Assembly: GCA_900316615.1 (NCBI GenBank)
Contig: ONDU01000002.1
Span: forward strand, 1 to 64,000
Length of the DNA stretch: 64,000 nt
Direction: 5' to 3'
Origin: an uncultured Eubacteriales bacterium
GTDB lineage: Bacteria > Bacillota > Clostridia > Oscillospirales > Acutalibacteraceae
In this document: positions 9,199 through 17,466 of the stretch, piece after piece
How positions within the stretch are numbered: the first letter of the stretch is position 1
Layout: every line of letters starts with the position of its first letter
The notes under the pieces: model-generated
The model's database searches: none
Told to the model about the DNA's origin: nothing
Seen by the model: the letters and a program-made list of their open reading frames with translations, nothing else
Translations under genes and position numbers: made by a program

Positions 9199-11070
9199 CT
9201 ACCCCCTGTTTTTATGCTGTGCGAGCCATATAAGCAGAACAGATATATCAGCAGGACTTACTCCGCTTATTCTTGAAGCCTGCCCTATATTTTCAGGCTT
9301 TATCTTATTGAGCTTTTCCACTGCTTCAAGTCTTAATCCTGTAATTTCGCTGAAATTTATTTTAGGAAGCTTTTTCTCCTCAAGCTTTCTCATTTTTGCT
9401 ATCTGCTCCGACTGCCTTTTTATATATCCGTCATACTTGACTTCAATTTCAACCTGCTCAAATATATTTGCCGACAAATCAGGTCTTGTTACATCTACAG
9501 GCTTTAAGCATTCGTAATTAAGCTGAGGTCTTTTCATTAAATCTATAAGTCTTATGCCTGTTGTGACGGGTGATGTTTCACGTGAAACAAGTATATTGTT
9601 CAACTCCTCCGTAGGAGAAATAACGGTATTTTTCAGACGTTTTATTTCTTCCTTTTTGAGTGCCTGTTTTTCGGTAAAGTCTGCCCAGCGTTTATCATTT
9701 ATAAGTCCGACTTTTCTTCCAATGGGAGTAAGTCTTTCATCGGCGTTGTCCTGCCTGAGTACAAGACGGTACTCCGAGCGTGAAGTCATCATTCTGTAGG
9801 GGTCGTCCGCACCCTTTGTTATAAGGTCGTCTATGAGAGTTCCTATATAAGATGAAGCTCTGTCCAGTATCATAGGTTCTCTGCCCTGTATTTTCAATGC
9901 CGCATTAATTCCCGCTACAAGACCCTGTGCGGCGGCTTCCTCATAGCCTGAGCTTCCGTTGAACTGTCCTGCACCGTAAAGACCCGAAAATCCTTCAAAT
10001 TCAAGCGTACTGTTCATCATTGTAGGGTCAACGCAGTCGTACTCTATAGCGTATGCAGGACGCATTACAACAACATCTTCAAGACCCTTTATTGAATGGT
10101 AAAAGTCAAGCTGAACATCTTCGGGAAGCGATGACGACATTCCCTGCAAATACATTTCTTCGGTATCAAGTCCGCACGGCTCAATAAAAAGCTGATGTCT
10201 GGGCTTATCCGAAAACCTTACAACCTTATCCTCTATGCTGGGACAGTATCGGGGGCCTATACCCTCAATAAGACCGCCATACAAGGGAGAGCGGTGTATA
10301 TTGTCGAGTATTATTTTTTTGGTATTGTCATTTGTCCAGCTTATATGACACTTCACTTTATTTTTCGGAAGCTCTTTTGTATCGTAAGAAAACGGTGTGA
10401 CGGGTTCATCTCCGAGCTGTTCTTCAAGCTCGGAAAAGTTTATGCTGCTTCTGAGAACTCTTGCAGGCGTACCTGTTTTGAAGCGTCTTAGTGAAAGACC
10501 AAGCTCTTTAAGCGACTGTCCCAAAAATGCGGCAGGAAAAATACCGTCAGGGCCGCTTTCGTAAGAAACATCACCCACATATACACGACCGCCCAAGAAT
10601 GTTCCTGTAGCTATTATCACAGCCTTGCATTCATACTGAGCTTTCAGCCTTGTTTCGAGAAGCCACAGGTCATTCTGTTTTTTTATGCTTACGATTTCAG
10701 CCTGATGAACTTGCAGATTTCTTTGAAGCTCCATTTTATGCTTCATAATACTGCTGTACTTTCTTCTGTCTATCTGAGCACGCAGAGAATGTACAGCAGG
10801 ACCCTTTCCTCTGTTCAGCATACGCATTTGCAGCATACTTTCATCAGCCGTTTTTCCCATTTCTCCGCCCAGTGCGTCTATCTCTCTTACAAGATGACCC
10901 TTCGCCGTACCGCCTATTGAGGGGTTACACGGACAGTTTCCCACAGCGTCCATATTTATTGTAAAGGCTGCCGTATTACAGCCCAGCCTTGCCGAAGCGA
11001 GAGCAGCCTCAATTCCTGCATGACCTGCACCTATTACGGCAACATCAAATTTTCCTGCTAAAAAACTCAT
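9199..11070 (-). CDS. mnmG: tRNA uridine 5-carboxymethylaminomethyl modification enzyme, FAD subunit
   Basis: A 623-residue FAD protein that, with MnmE, modifies the wobble U34 of several tRNAs. The dinucleotide-binding motif is VIGAGHAGIEAALASARLG near the N-terminus. Further family landmarks are CNPSIGGTAKGHLVREIDALGGEM, the redox-cysteine region IEPCGLDTEEMYLQGMSSSLP, and a C-terminal helical domain. The start is ATG 11070 seven bases after AGGAGG; two extra upstream codons from a TTG have no support. A perfect parS site lies inside the coding sequence at 9574-9589. It is followed 3 bases later by rsmG and preceded 24 bases earlier by mnmE. Confidence 0.96.
   Translation of the reverse strand: MSFLAGKFDVAVIGAGHAGIEAALASARLGCNTAAFTINMDAVGNCPCNPSIGGTAKGHLVREIDALGGEMGKTADESMLQMRMLNRGKGPAVHSLRAQIDRRKYSSIMKHKMELQRNLQVHQAEIVSIKKQNDLWLLETRLKAQYECKAVIIATGTFLGGRVYVGDVSYESGPDGIFPAAFLGQSLKELGLSLRRFKTGTPARVLRSSINFSELEEQLGDEPVTPFSYDTKELPKNKVKCHISWTNDNTKKIILDNIHRSPLYGGLIEGIGPRYCPSIEDKVVRFSDKPRHQLFIEPCGLDTEEMYLQGMSSSLPEDVQLDFYHSIKGLEDVVVMRPAYAIEYDCVDPTMMNSTLEFEGFSGLYGAGQFNGSSGYEEAAAQGLVAGINAALKIQGREPMILDRASSYIGTLIDDLITKGADDPYRMMTSRSEYRLVLRQDNADERLTPIGRKVGLINDKRWADFTEKQALKKEEIKRLKNTVISPTEELNNILVSRETSPVTTGIRLIDLMKRPQLNYECLKPVDVTRPDLSANIFEQVEIEVKYDGYIKRQSEQIAKMRKLEEKKLPKINFSEITGLRLEAVEKLNKIKPENIGQASRISGVSPADISVLLIWLAQHKNRG
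9574..9589. promoter_or_regulatory. parS site 4 (perfect, inside mnmG)
   Basis: TGTTTCACGTGAAACA is embedded in the mnmG coding sequence, where it encodes part of VSRETS. Codon choice is constrained by the exact 16-bp site. Confidence 0.95.
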
Positions 11071-11094
11071 ACACAAGCCTCCTGATTAAAAGAA

Positions 11095-12471
11095 TTATTT
11101 GCCTACGCAAAATCTTGAAAATACCTTATGAACCACAACCTCGCTTGCACGTTCTCCTGTTATTTCAAGTATGTTCTGCACTGCGTCCTCAATAGAAACT
11201 GTAACAGCGTCAAGCGTGAAGCCCGTATCAAGGGCAGCTATTGCATCATTTACGGCTTCAAGAGCTTTCACTGCACAGTCACGCTGTCTTTCATTTGCCA
11301 AAGTAGCAACAGAGGGGTCAAAGCCTGCAGTACCCGTAATTTTTTCTATGGTTCTTACAAGTGCTTCTATACCGTCGCCGTTTTTTGCTGAGATACTCAC
11401 AACGTTCTCTATATGTGAGTTCAGATAATTTATATCAAGCCTGTTTTCGCCGTCCGTCTTGTTTACGACAGCCACGGCAGGGCAATCCTTTATAAGGCTT
11501 ATCAGGCTTATATCCTCGCTGTCAAGCTCCTGAGTGGAGTCGAACACGGCAAGCACAAGACCGCTTGTTTTAAGCTTCTGTCTTGCTTTTTCAACTCCTA
11601 TTTTCTCAACTATGTTATCTGTATCACGCAAGCCTGCTGTATCGGAAAGGTTAAGGGTTACATCACCGAGTACAACGGTTTCTTCTATAATATCTCTGGT
11701 AGTGCCGGGAATATCGGTAACGATTGATTTTTCGTATCCTGCAAGGCGGTTCATGAGGGTAGATTTTCCTACATTCGGCTTGCCTGCTATAATGGTATCT
11801 ATGCCCTTTTTGATAATCATACCTGCATCGTAATTTTTAAGAAGTGCTTCAATCATATTCTTTATTCCTGACAAATCGCTGCGGAGGTTATCGCTGTTTA
11901 CCTCGGGAATATCCTCTTCGGGATAGTCTGCCCACGCTGAGAGATGTGCGGCACAGTTTACAAGAACATCGTTTATTCTGAATATCTCCCTGCTTATCTG
12001 ACCGTCCATACAGGCAAGAGCGGCTCTTGCTTCCGTCCTGCCCTTGGCTGATATAATATCCATAACGGCTTCCGCTTCGGATAAATCCATTTTGCCGTTA
12101 AGGAAAGCTCTCTGAGTAAATTCTCCTGCCTTTGCCGGTGAAGCACCGCTTTCTATTACGGCTCTTAATACCTGCTTTGTGATGTACATACCGCCGTGGC
12201 ATGATATTTCCGTCACGTCCTCGCCCGTATAGCTGTGCGGCTTTCTGAAAACTGTTGCAACAGCGTCATCAAGTTTATTATTATCCTTATCGTAAACACT
12301 TCCGTAAGCGGCTGTATAGCCTTTCATTTCGGATAATTTTTTTCCGCTTACGGTTATGAATATTCTGTCTGCTATTTTCAGAGCGTCATCTCCTGATATT
12401 CGTATAACACTTATTCCGCCTGCTCCGTTTGGTGTAGATATTGCGGCTATGGTATCGCTGTTAAATCCCAC
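11095..12471 (-). CDS. mnmE: tRNA modification GTPase MnmE (TrmE)
   Basis: A 458-residue K+-dependent GTPase, partner of MnmG. An N-terminal folate-binding domain spans residues 1-120. A helical domain contains the inserted G domain: G1 is AGKPNVGKSTLMN, G2 includes GTTRD, G3 is DTAGLRD and G4 is VNKTD. The C-terminus FCVGK carries the catalytic cysteine of the C(I/L/V)GK motif. The start is a GTG at 12471, ten bases after AAAGGAG. It heads the mnmE-mnmG-rsmG segment. A copy of the dispersed repeat separates it from jag. Confidence 0.96.
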   Translation of the reverse strand: MGFNSDTIAAISTPNGAGGISVIRISGDDALKIADRIFITVSGKKLSEMKGYTAAYGSVYDKDNNKLDDAVATVFRKPHSYTGEDVTEISCHGGMYITKQVLRAVIESGASPAKAGEFTQRAFLNGKMDLSEAEAVMDIISAKGRTEARAALACMDGQISREIFRINDVLVNCAAHLSAWADYPEEDIPEVNSDNLRSDLSGIKNMIEALLKNYDAGMIIKKGIDTIIAGKPNVGKSTLMNRLAGYEKSIVTDIPGTTRDIIEETVVLGDVTLNLSDTAGLRDTDNIVEKIGVEKARQKLKTSGLVLAVFDSTQELDSEDISLISLIKDCPAVAVVNKTDGENRLDINYLNSHIENVVSISAKNGDGIEALVRTIEKITGTAGFDPSVATLANERQRDCAVKALEAVNDAIAALDTGFTLDAVTVSIEDAVQNILEITGERASEVVVHKVFSRFCVGK

Positions 12472-12503
12472 AATAGCACTTCTCCTTTGGTTATGATAAT
12501 TAT

Positions 12504-12631
12504 GGTTTTAAGGGCTTACGCCCTTAAAACAGATTAATGTTTTTTCGTTTAAGGGTTTCACCCTTAAAAATCCTGACGAGGGCTCTGCCCTCGACCCGCA
12601 AGCCTTTGAAAAGGCTTGACCTAAACTTTAT
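12504..12631 (-). repeat. Dispersed three-hairpin repeat, copy 5 with an extra hairpin
   Basis: The standard copy occupies 12547-12631 on the minus strand. An additional hairpin, TTTTAAGGGC/GCCCTTAAAA with a changed loop, stands at 12504-12530. It looks like a duplicated or leftover end of a second element. Confidence 0.88.
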
Positions 12632-12654
12632 GGTTTATGTAAATCTGAGTTTTT

Positions 12655-12695
12655 ATTAAAAAATAACCGTCCCGAATCGAAAAACAGGACGGTCA
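12655..12695 (-). terminator. Terminator of the rpmH-jag unit
   Basis: On the minus strand GACCGTCC pairs with GGGACGGT across a loop of about 12 bases and is followed by TATTTTTT. It lies downstream of jag. Confidence 0.8.
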
Positions 12696-12705
12696 CGCAA
12701 TTCAA

Positions 12706-12721
12706 TGTTTCACGTGAAACA
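12706..12721. promoter_or_regulatory. parS site 5 (perfect)
   Basis: TGTTTCACGTGAAACA stands between the jag stop codon and its terminator. It is the parS site closest to dnaA, about 3.4 kb away. Confidence 0.95.
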
Positions 12722-12737
12722 CTGTTAAACGTCAATA

Positions 12738-13772
12738 TTATTTTTTGGTGTCAACTCTGCCGTACAAGGAGAACTTTTCGCCCTCGTTCTTAGGCTCTCT
12801 TTCTGCTTTCCTTGCTTCGGCGTTGTTATCCGTGTTGAATCTTCTTTTATTGTTATAGCTTTTCTTTCTGTCGTAGCTGTTGTTATAGTTCTTTCTTCCG
12901 CCTCTGCCGTTATAGCCGCCGCTTCTGTGATGGCTTCTCTTATATTCGGGATCGGGACCTATAACAACGTGTCTGTTTATTACTTCACCCTCAGACCATG
13001 ATATTACACCATTTACTTTCTGAACAGCCGTATGTATAATTCTTCTCTCGTAAGGGTTCATAGGCTCAAGCGAAACGTTTCTTCCTGTTTTAAGAACCTT
13101 GAAAGCGAGCTTTCTTCCGAGTACCTCAAGGGTTTTTTCCCTTTTCTCTCTGTAATTGCCTGTATTTACGGTAACTCTGAAATAAGAATTTCCCGTATGG
13201 TTTGCAACAAGACCTGCGAGATACTGTAATGAATCGAGAGTTTCACCTCTTCTTCCTATAACCGCACCGACCTGCTCACCTGAAAGTCTTATCTCTGCGG
13301 AATTTTCCTCTTCCGTCATTTCAACTATAATCTCGTCAAGCCCCATAGCCTCAAGAACTCTTTCAACATAAGCCTTAGCCTCCTTTGCAGGCTTATAGTC
13401 TGAGGAAGCATTGTTTTCCGTCTGTACATCAGCGGCAGTATTTTCCTTGATTTCAGCTTTTACGGCTTCTGCTGAGGTATCGGGTTCACTGAAGGATTTT
13501 TCAACTATTCTGTCAATATCGGTATCCTTGACAGGAGCTTTACCTTTATCTGCGTTTTGTTCTTCCGTAAAGCTTTCCTTAATATCCTCATCAATATTTA
13601 TAAAAGCTTTTACCTTTGCGGGACTTCCTCCAAAAAGACCGAACCTTTTCTTTTCCGCCTTTTTGATAATTTCAAATTCAACTCCGTTGTCGTTCTGAAC
13701 CCCAAGCTGCTTGAGTGCGTCATTTTTAGCCAGCTCTTCTGTTTCGCCTATGCCAATGGCCTCTCTTATCAT
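12738..13772 (-). CDS. jag: RNA-binding protein Jag/KhpB with an RG/N-rich tail
   Basis: A 344-residue protein. The Jag_N domain is at residues 1-55 (EAIGIGETEELAKNDALKQL), then an acidic linker to about 130, then a KH domain (VGAVIGRRGETLDSLQYL). The R3H domain follows, with MNPYERRIIHTAVQ. KhpB partners KhpA as an RNA chaperone linked to cell division. After R3H comes an unusual tail of about 65 residues, basic and rich in Gly, Asn, Arg, Tyr and Lys (SGGYNGRGGRKNYNN), where many Jag proteins end. The start is ATG 13772 after GAGGTGG; a GTG at 13784 lies inside that site. It is directly downstream of yidC, as in Firmicutes generally. Confidence 0.93.
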   Translation of the reverse strand: MIREAIGIGETEELAKNDALKQLGVQNDNGVEFEIIKKAEKKRFGLFGGSPAKVKAFINIDEDIKESFTEEQNADKGKAPVKDTDIDRIVEKSFSEPDTSAEAVKAEIKENTAADVQTENNASSDYKPAKEAKAYVERVLEAMGLDEIIVEMTEEENSAEIRLSGEQVGAVIGRRGETLDSLQYLAGLVANHTGNSYFRVTVNTGNYREKREKTLEVLGRKLAFKVLKTGRNVSLEPMNPYERRIIHTAVQKVNGVISWSEGEVINRHVVIGPDPEYKRSHHRSGGYNGRGGRKNYNNSYDRKKSYNNKRRFNTDNNAEARKAEREPKNEGEKFSLYGRVDTKK

Positions 13773-13791
13773 TGTGCTTTCCACCTCAAAA

Positions 13792-14820
13792 TTATTTTTT
13801 CTTCTTATTCTTCTTGTTATTTTCCTGTTTGTTAACGGATTTTCCGTTATTTGTCTTATTAAGCTCTGTTATATTTCTTTTTTTAGGGTTATAGGAGTAA
13901 GGAACGTTTTTCTCCTGTATTCTGAGAAGCTCAACTCTCTGAGCCTCCTGTTTTGCCGTCATATGATTCAGGCTGTAGAAATTCTGCAAAATCAAAGTCT
14001 GTATAAAGCTTGTCAGCGTTGACATAATCCAGTACATACCAACTGCTGCGGGAACAGAAAATGCTATATAGGCACTGAAAAGCGGTGTAAACAACAGCAT
14101 ACCAATCATACAGCCCTGCTGCTGCTTCAGAGTTCCCTGAATTTTCATTGTTATAAGCTGAGCAGCAAGCGAGGTTACGAGACACAGTATAGGGATAAGC
14201 CACAATGCCGACAAACCGTCGCTGGGCTTTCCGAGCAAATCAAGACCGAGAAAATCGAAGCTTTTTGCGTAAGCCACTATGTTTGTTACGTCAGCGGAGG
14301 AGAAAAAGTCGTTGAGGAAAAGACCGCCGTCCGGCATACGTGCTATACTTACAATTTCGAGCTGACCGTAAACAGTTGTAAACTGATTTCCGATACCCGG
14401 CATAACCGTGAGGTGGTTAAGTGCGTTTGTAACCACTTCCTTATTCATATGGAGGGTATTTGTAAGAGGACTTGCAACAGCATAATACACGCCCATGAGT
14501 ATCAGCAAAGGAATGAACATTGAGCTGCAGCCCATAGACTGCATACCGCCCTCTTTATCGTAGAGCTTCTGTATTTCCTCATTCATTTTCTTTGTATCGT
14601 TTGCATACTTCTGTCTTAATTCCTGCTGCTTCTTTGAAAGTCTGGCACTTTTTGCCATAGACTTCTGCTGACGTATCGACAGCGGAAACAGTACAATCTT
14701 TACTACTATTGTAAACAGGATAATAGCTATGCCGTAGCTTTTAAATATGCTGTAGAAAAACCACAGTACATAGCCGAAAATACTTCCTATAGTACCGAAT
14801 ATAATTCCGAAAAAGTCCAA
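13792..14820 (-). CDS. yidC: Membrane protein insertase YidC/SpoIIIJ
   Basis: A 342-residue Oxa1-family insertase for inner-membrane proteins, acting alone or with SecYEG. Transmembrane helices fall near residues 5-45, 100-120 and 210-280. The sequence FPLSIRQQKSMAKSARLSKK contains the conserved groove arginine (SIRQQ) and the basic coiled-coil hairpin. An insert between the second and third helices is somewhat long. The C-terminal tail is strongly basic (NNKKNKKKK), typical of insertases that bind ribosomes. The start is TTG at 14820, with AGAGGAAG upstream. It sits between yidD and jag. Confidence 0.94.
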   Translation of the reverse strand: MDFFGIIFGTIGSIFGYVLWFFYSIFKSYGIAIILFTIVVKIVLFPLSIRQQKSMAKSARLSKKQQELRQKYANDTKKMNEEIQKLYDKEGGMQSMGCSSMFIPLLILMGVYYAVASPLTNTLHMNKEVVTNALNHLTVMPGIGNQFTTVYGQLEIVSIARMPDGGLFLNDFFSSADVTNIVAYAKSFDFLGLDLLGKPSDGLSALWLIPILCLVTSLAAQLITMKIQGTLKQQQGCMIGMLLFTPLFSAYIAFSVPAAVGMYWIMSTLTSFIQTLILQNFYSLNHMTAKQEAQRVELLRIQEKNVPYSYNPKKRNITELNKTNNGKSVNKQENNKKNKKKK

Positions 14821-14858
14821 CTATCTCTCGCTTCCTCTCTTTTTGGGATAAAATCAGC

Positions 14859-15086
14859 TTACTTTCTTTTTTTCTTCTGAGGAACAGGGTCATAACCGCC
14901 CTTGGAAAAGGGATTACACCTTAAAATTCTCCACAACGTCATAAAACCGCCTTTAAAAGCTCCAAATCTCTCTATGGCCTCAAGCCCGTACTGTGAGCAG
15001 GTAGGAGTGAATTTACAGCTTGGCGGTGTGTTTGGTGAAATATTCTTTCTGTAAAATCTTATCAGCCAAAGAAGCGGATATTTCAT
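14859..15086 (-). CDS. yidD: Membrane protein insertion efficiency factor YidD
   Basis: A 75-residue protein with the complete family pattern: an N-terminal amphipathic helix ([14 protein letters not shown]), then [15 protein letters not shown] and [17 protein letters not shown]. It assists YidC-dependent insertion at the inner face of the membrane. The start ATG 15086 overlaps the rnpA stop in an ATGA junction, with GGGGG upstream. The frame is open 13 codons farther but lies inside rnpA without a ribosome site. Confidence 0.93.
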   Translation of the reverse strand: MKYPLLWLIRFYRKNISPNTPPSCKFTPTCSQYGLEAIERFGAFKGGFMTLWRILRCNPFSKGGYDPVPQKKKRK

Positions 15087-15415
15087 ATAAGAACCCCCGC
15101 TTTTTTCAGCTGCTTTTCCATACAACGCAGAACCTCCGTGCTTTTCACAAAGGGCGTTCTTCCTCTGGCTACAAAAACGATGTCATAACGGTTGTCGATT
15201 CTGGGATAAAGCTCCCTGAGAGCAGCCATAATAACCCTCCTCGCACGGTTTCGCTTTACTGCCTTTCCGATTTTCTTTCCTGCAGTAATTCCGATTTTCG
15301 CAACGCCGTATCTGCGTTTAAAAACATAGGTAACGACAACAGGGGACACATACGCCTTACCCCTGTTATATACTCTGTAAAACTCTTTGTTCTTTTTCAA
15401 CGTAGGAATTTTCAT
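15083..15415 (-). CDS. rnpA: Ribonuclease P protein component
   Basis: A 110-residue basic subunit that helps the RNase P RNA bind and cleave pre-tRNA leaders. The signature [18 protein letters not shown] lies at about residues 55-75, preceded by [12 protein letters not shown]. The N-terminus [18 protein letters not shown] is typical. It lies between rpmH (83 bases upstream, with a hairpin between) and yidD (4-base overlap). Confidence 0.95.
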   Translation of the reverse strand: MKIPTLKKNKEFYRVYNRGKAYVSPVVVTYVFKRRYGVAKIGITAGKKIGKAVKRNRARRVIMAALRELYPRIDNRYDIVFVARGRTPFVKSTEVLRCMEKQLKKAGVLI

Positions 15416-15462
15416 AAAGACATCTACCCTGTTTCAAATGCATAAAAACGGAATTAACCACA

Positions 15463-15493
15463 AAAACAAAGACCACTTAAATTAAGTGGTCTT
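15463..15493 (-). terminator. Hairpin between rpmH and rnpA (terminator or attenuator)
   Basis: On the minus strand AAGACCACTTA pairs with TAAGTGGTCTT across a 3-base loop and is followed by TGTTTTTG. It begins six bases beyond rpmH. It would reduce read-through from the abundant ribosomal protein message into rnpA. Confidence 0.75.
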
Positions 15494-15498
15494 AATTT

Positions 15499-15633
15499 TT
15501 AGTAAGACAACCTTTTTCTACCCTTTGCTCTTCTGCGAGCAAGTACTTTTCGTCCATTACTGTCAGACATTCTCTTTCTGAAGCCATGCTCCTTTTTTCT
15601 GTGAAGCTTTTTGGGCTGATATGTTCTAAGCAT
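15499..15633 (-). CDS. rpmH: 50S ribosomal protein L34
   Basis: A 44-codon gene reading [20 protein letters not shown] from the start. It contains [28 protein letters not shown], written here only as its key blocks: [24 protein letters not shown]. This is the typical L34 sequence and length. A strong AAAGGAGG stands before ATG 15633, and a near-consensus promoter lies 40 bases upstream. It is the first gene of the leftward rpmH-rnpA-yidD-yidC-jag unit, divergent from dnaA. Confidence 0.97.
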   Translation of the reverse strand: MLRTYQPKKLHRKKEHGFRKRMSDSNGRKVLARRRAKGRKRLSY

Positions 15634-15672
15634 CAAAAATCCTCCTTTCGGACATTAACCTTGCAATTTAGC

Positions 15673-15701
15673 ATTATATCCTAATTTATAAAATCAGTCA
15701 A
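15673..15701 (-). promoter_or_regulatory. Promoter of rpmH
   Basis: On the minus strand, TTGACT, a 17-base spacer and TATAAT. The predicted start of transcription is about 33 bases upstream of the rpmH ATG. Confidence 0.85.
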
Positions 15702-15822
15702 TAATATTTTTTCAATTTTTTAAATTCCCTCTCAAAATCTAAAAACCTTTTAATATTTGTCATATACAGTAGTTATATTTGTACAAAAGTAAAAAAACAA
15801 TCACAGCCTTAAACCTGAAAAC

Positions 15823-15930
15823 CATAAAGTTTAGGTCAAGCCTTTTCAAAGGCTTGCGGGTCGAGGGCAGAGCCCTCGCGGGTCAAGGGCAGAGCCCTTG
15901 TCAGGATTTTTAAGGGTGAAACCCTTAAAA
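15823..15930 (+). repeat. Dispersed repeat, copy 6 (four hairpins), in the rpmH-dnaA gap
   Basis: The middle hairpin is doubled, first as CGAGGGC-AGA-GCCCTCG and then as CAAGGGC-AGA-GCCCTTG. Hairpin 3 is AAGGGT-GAA-ACCCTT. The 468-base gap 15634-16101 has no gene. It holds the two divergent promoters, this element and very AT-rich flanks. I see no canonical DnaA box TTATNCACA in it. Confidence 0.9.
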
Positions 15931-16024
15931 AAGAAAAAATTTATATTTTCCTACATCTGATGTACAATACCTTATCATATTTTTTGATTATATTTTAGAA
16001 TTTTATAAAAAAATCAAAAAATAT

Positions 16025-16053
16025 TTGAAATAGAGGCAATAATGTGATAGAAT
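16025..16053 (+). promoter_or_regulatory. Probable promoter of dnaA
   Basis: TTGAAA, a 17-base spacer and TAGAAT, ending about 48 bases before the dnaA start. The surrounding 80 bases are very AT-rich. Confidence 0.6.
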
Positions 16054-16101
16054 GAATCAGATATTAGGTAATAATAAATAAAATGCAAAGAGGTGGATTT
16101 T

Positions 16102-17466
16102 TTGGATACGTTTAATGAGGTTTGGGACGTTATTTGCGACTATCTTAAAAGCAAGAATGAAGACGGCAAAAAAGCAATATCAGATGTAGCATACAATGCA
16201 TGGATAAAAACGATTGAACCAGTAGGTCTTGATTTTGAAAAGAGTTATATAGTGCTGAGCGTACCCAATAAGCTTAACAAAACAGTAATCGAGAACAGCT
16301 ACATAGAAATACTCAAGATTGCCTCTGAGGAAGTTTTCGGAAAGAAATTTGACTTTCTGATAGAAGTTGCAGGCGATGATACGACAAAGGAAACACTGCA
16401 AAAAATCAGCAGGACTCCCGAAGAAGATACTGACAACAGTTACGGCGACGAATATACCTTTGAAAATTTCGTTGTCGGAAAATCCAACGACCTTGCCTAT
16501 AAGGCCTGTGTCGCAGTAGCTAAGGACCCGGCAGGACTTGAGGTTCAGAACCCCCTGTTTATATACGGAAACTCGGGACTCGGAAAAACCCATCTCCTTT
16601 ACGCAATAAAAAACGTAATAAACAAAAACTATCCCTCAAAGAAAATAATCTACGTAAAGGGCGAGGACTTCACAAACGAGCTTATAGACTCTCTCAGTAA
16701 GAAAACTGCCGACAAGTTCCGAGACAAGTACCGCACCGTAGATGTACTTCTTGTGGACGATATTCAGTTCATCGCAGGAAAAGAGGCAACTCAGGAGGAA
16801 TTTTTCCATACCTTCAATACTCTCTATGAAGCAAAAAAACAGATAGTATTTACATCAGATGTTCCTCCCAGAGAAATGAAAACCCTTGAGGACAGACTTA
16901 AATCCCGTTTTGAATGGGGACTCCTTGCCGATATTCAGCCGCCCGACATCGAAACCAGAATCACAATCATAAACAAGAAGGCTGAACAGCTCAATATCGA
17001 GATTCCTTACAATATAAGCGAGCTTATAGCCTCAAAAATAAAAACAAATATACGTAAGCTTGAGGGTGCCGTAAAGAAGCTCCATGCAAAAAATCTTCTC
17101 AACAACGAGAAAATAAGCGTAAAAATGGCTCACGAGGTAATCGCAGAGCTTCAGAGCGAAGATGTTGCCGTAGAAATAACTCTCGATACCATAGTGGAGG
17201 AGGTTGCAAGAACCTTCAACGTAACGCCCGAGGAAATAAAATCCTCCAACAGACGTGCCAACCTCTCAAAAGCAAGACAGATTGCCATATATCTCGTAAA
17301 GGATATAACCAATATGTCAATGGAGCAGATAGGAAACGAATTTAACGGCAGACATCACTCCACAATAGTATATACCTGTCAGCAGGTTGAGAAAAATATG
17401 GAATTTGACCCCAAGGTCAAGGAAATGATAAGGGATATAAAAAAGAATCTTCAAAATAACAGATGA
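16102..17466 (+). CDS. dnaA: Chromosomal replication initiator protein DnaA
   Basis: A 454-residue AAA+ initiator. Domain I spans residues 1-85. A short acidic linker leads into the ATPase domain, which begins YTFENFVVGKSNDLAY. Walker A is GNSGLGKTHLLYA, Walker B is VDVLLVDDIQFIAG, and sensor 2 lies in KTNIRKLEGA. The DNA-binding helix-turn-helix near the C-terminus reads EFNGRHHSTIVYTC, where most DnaA proteins have GRDHTTV. The Asp that contacts the DnaA box is His here and the Thr is Ser. The start is taken as TTG 16102, five bases after AGAGGTGG; a GTG at 16093 is in frame but lies inside that site. Transcription is divergent from rpmH. Confidence 0.96.
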   Translation: MDTFNEVWDVICDYLKSKNEDGKKAISDVAYNAWIKTIEPVGLDFEKSYIVLSVPNKLNKTVIENSYIEILKIASEEVFGKKFDFLIEVAGDDTTKETLQKISRTPEEDTDNSYGDEYTFENFVVGKSNDLAYKACVAVAKDPAGLEVQNPLFIYGNSGLGKTHLLYAIKNVINKNYPSKKIIYVKGEDFTNELIDSLSKKTADKFRDKYRTVDVLLVDDIQFIAGKEATQEEFFHTFNTLYEAKKQIVFTSDVPPREMKTLEDRLKSRFEWGLLADIQPPDIETRITIINKKAEQLNIEIPYNISELIASKIKTNIRKLEGAVKKLHAKNLLNNEKISVKMAHEVIAELQSEDVAVEITLDTIVEEVARTFNVTPEEIKSSNRRANLSKARQIAIYLVKDITNMSMEQIGNEFNGRHHSTIVYTCQQVEKNMEFDPKVKEMIRDIKKNLQNNR

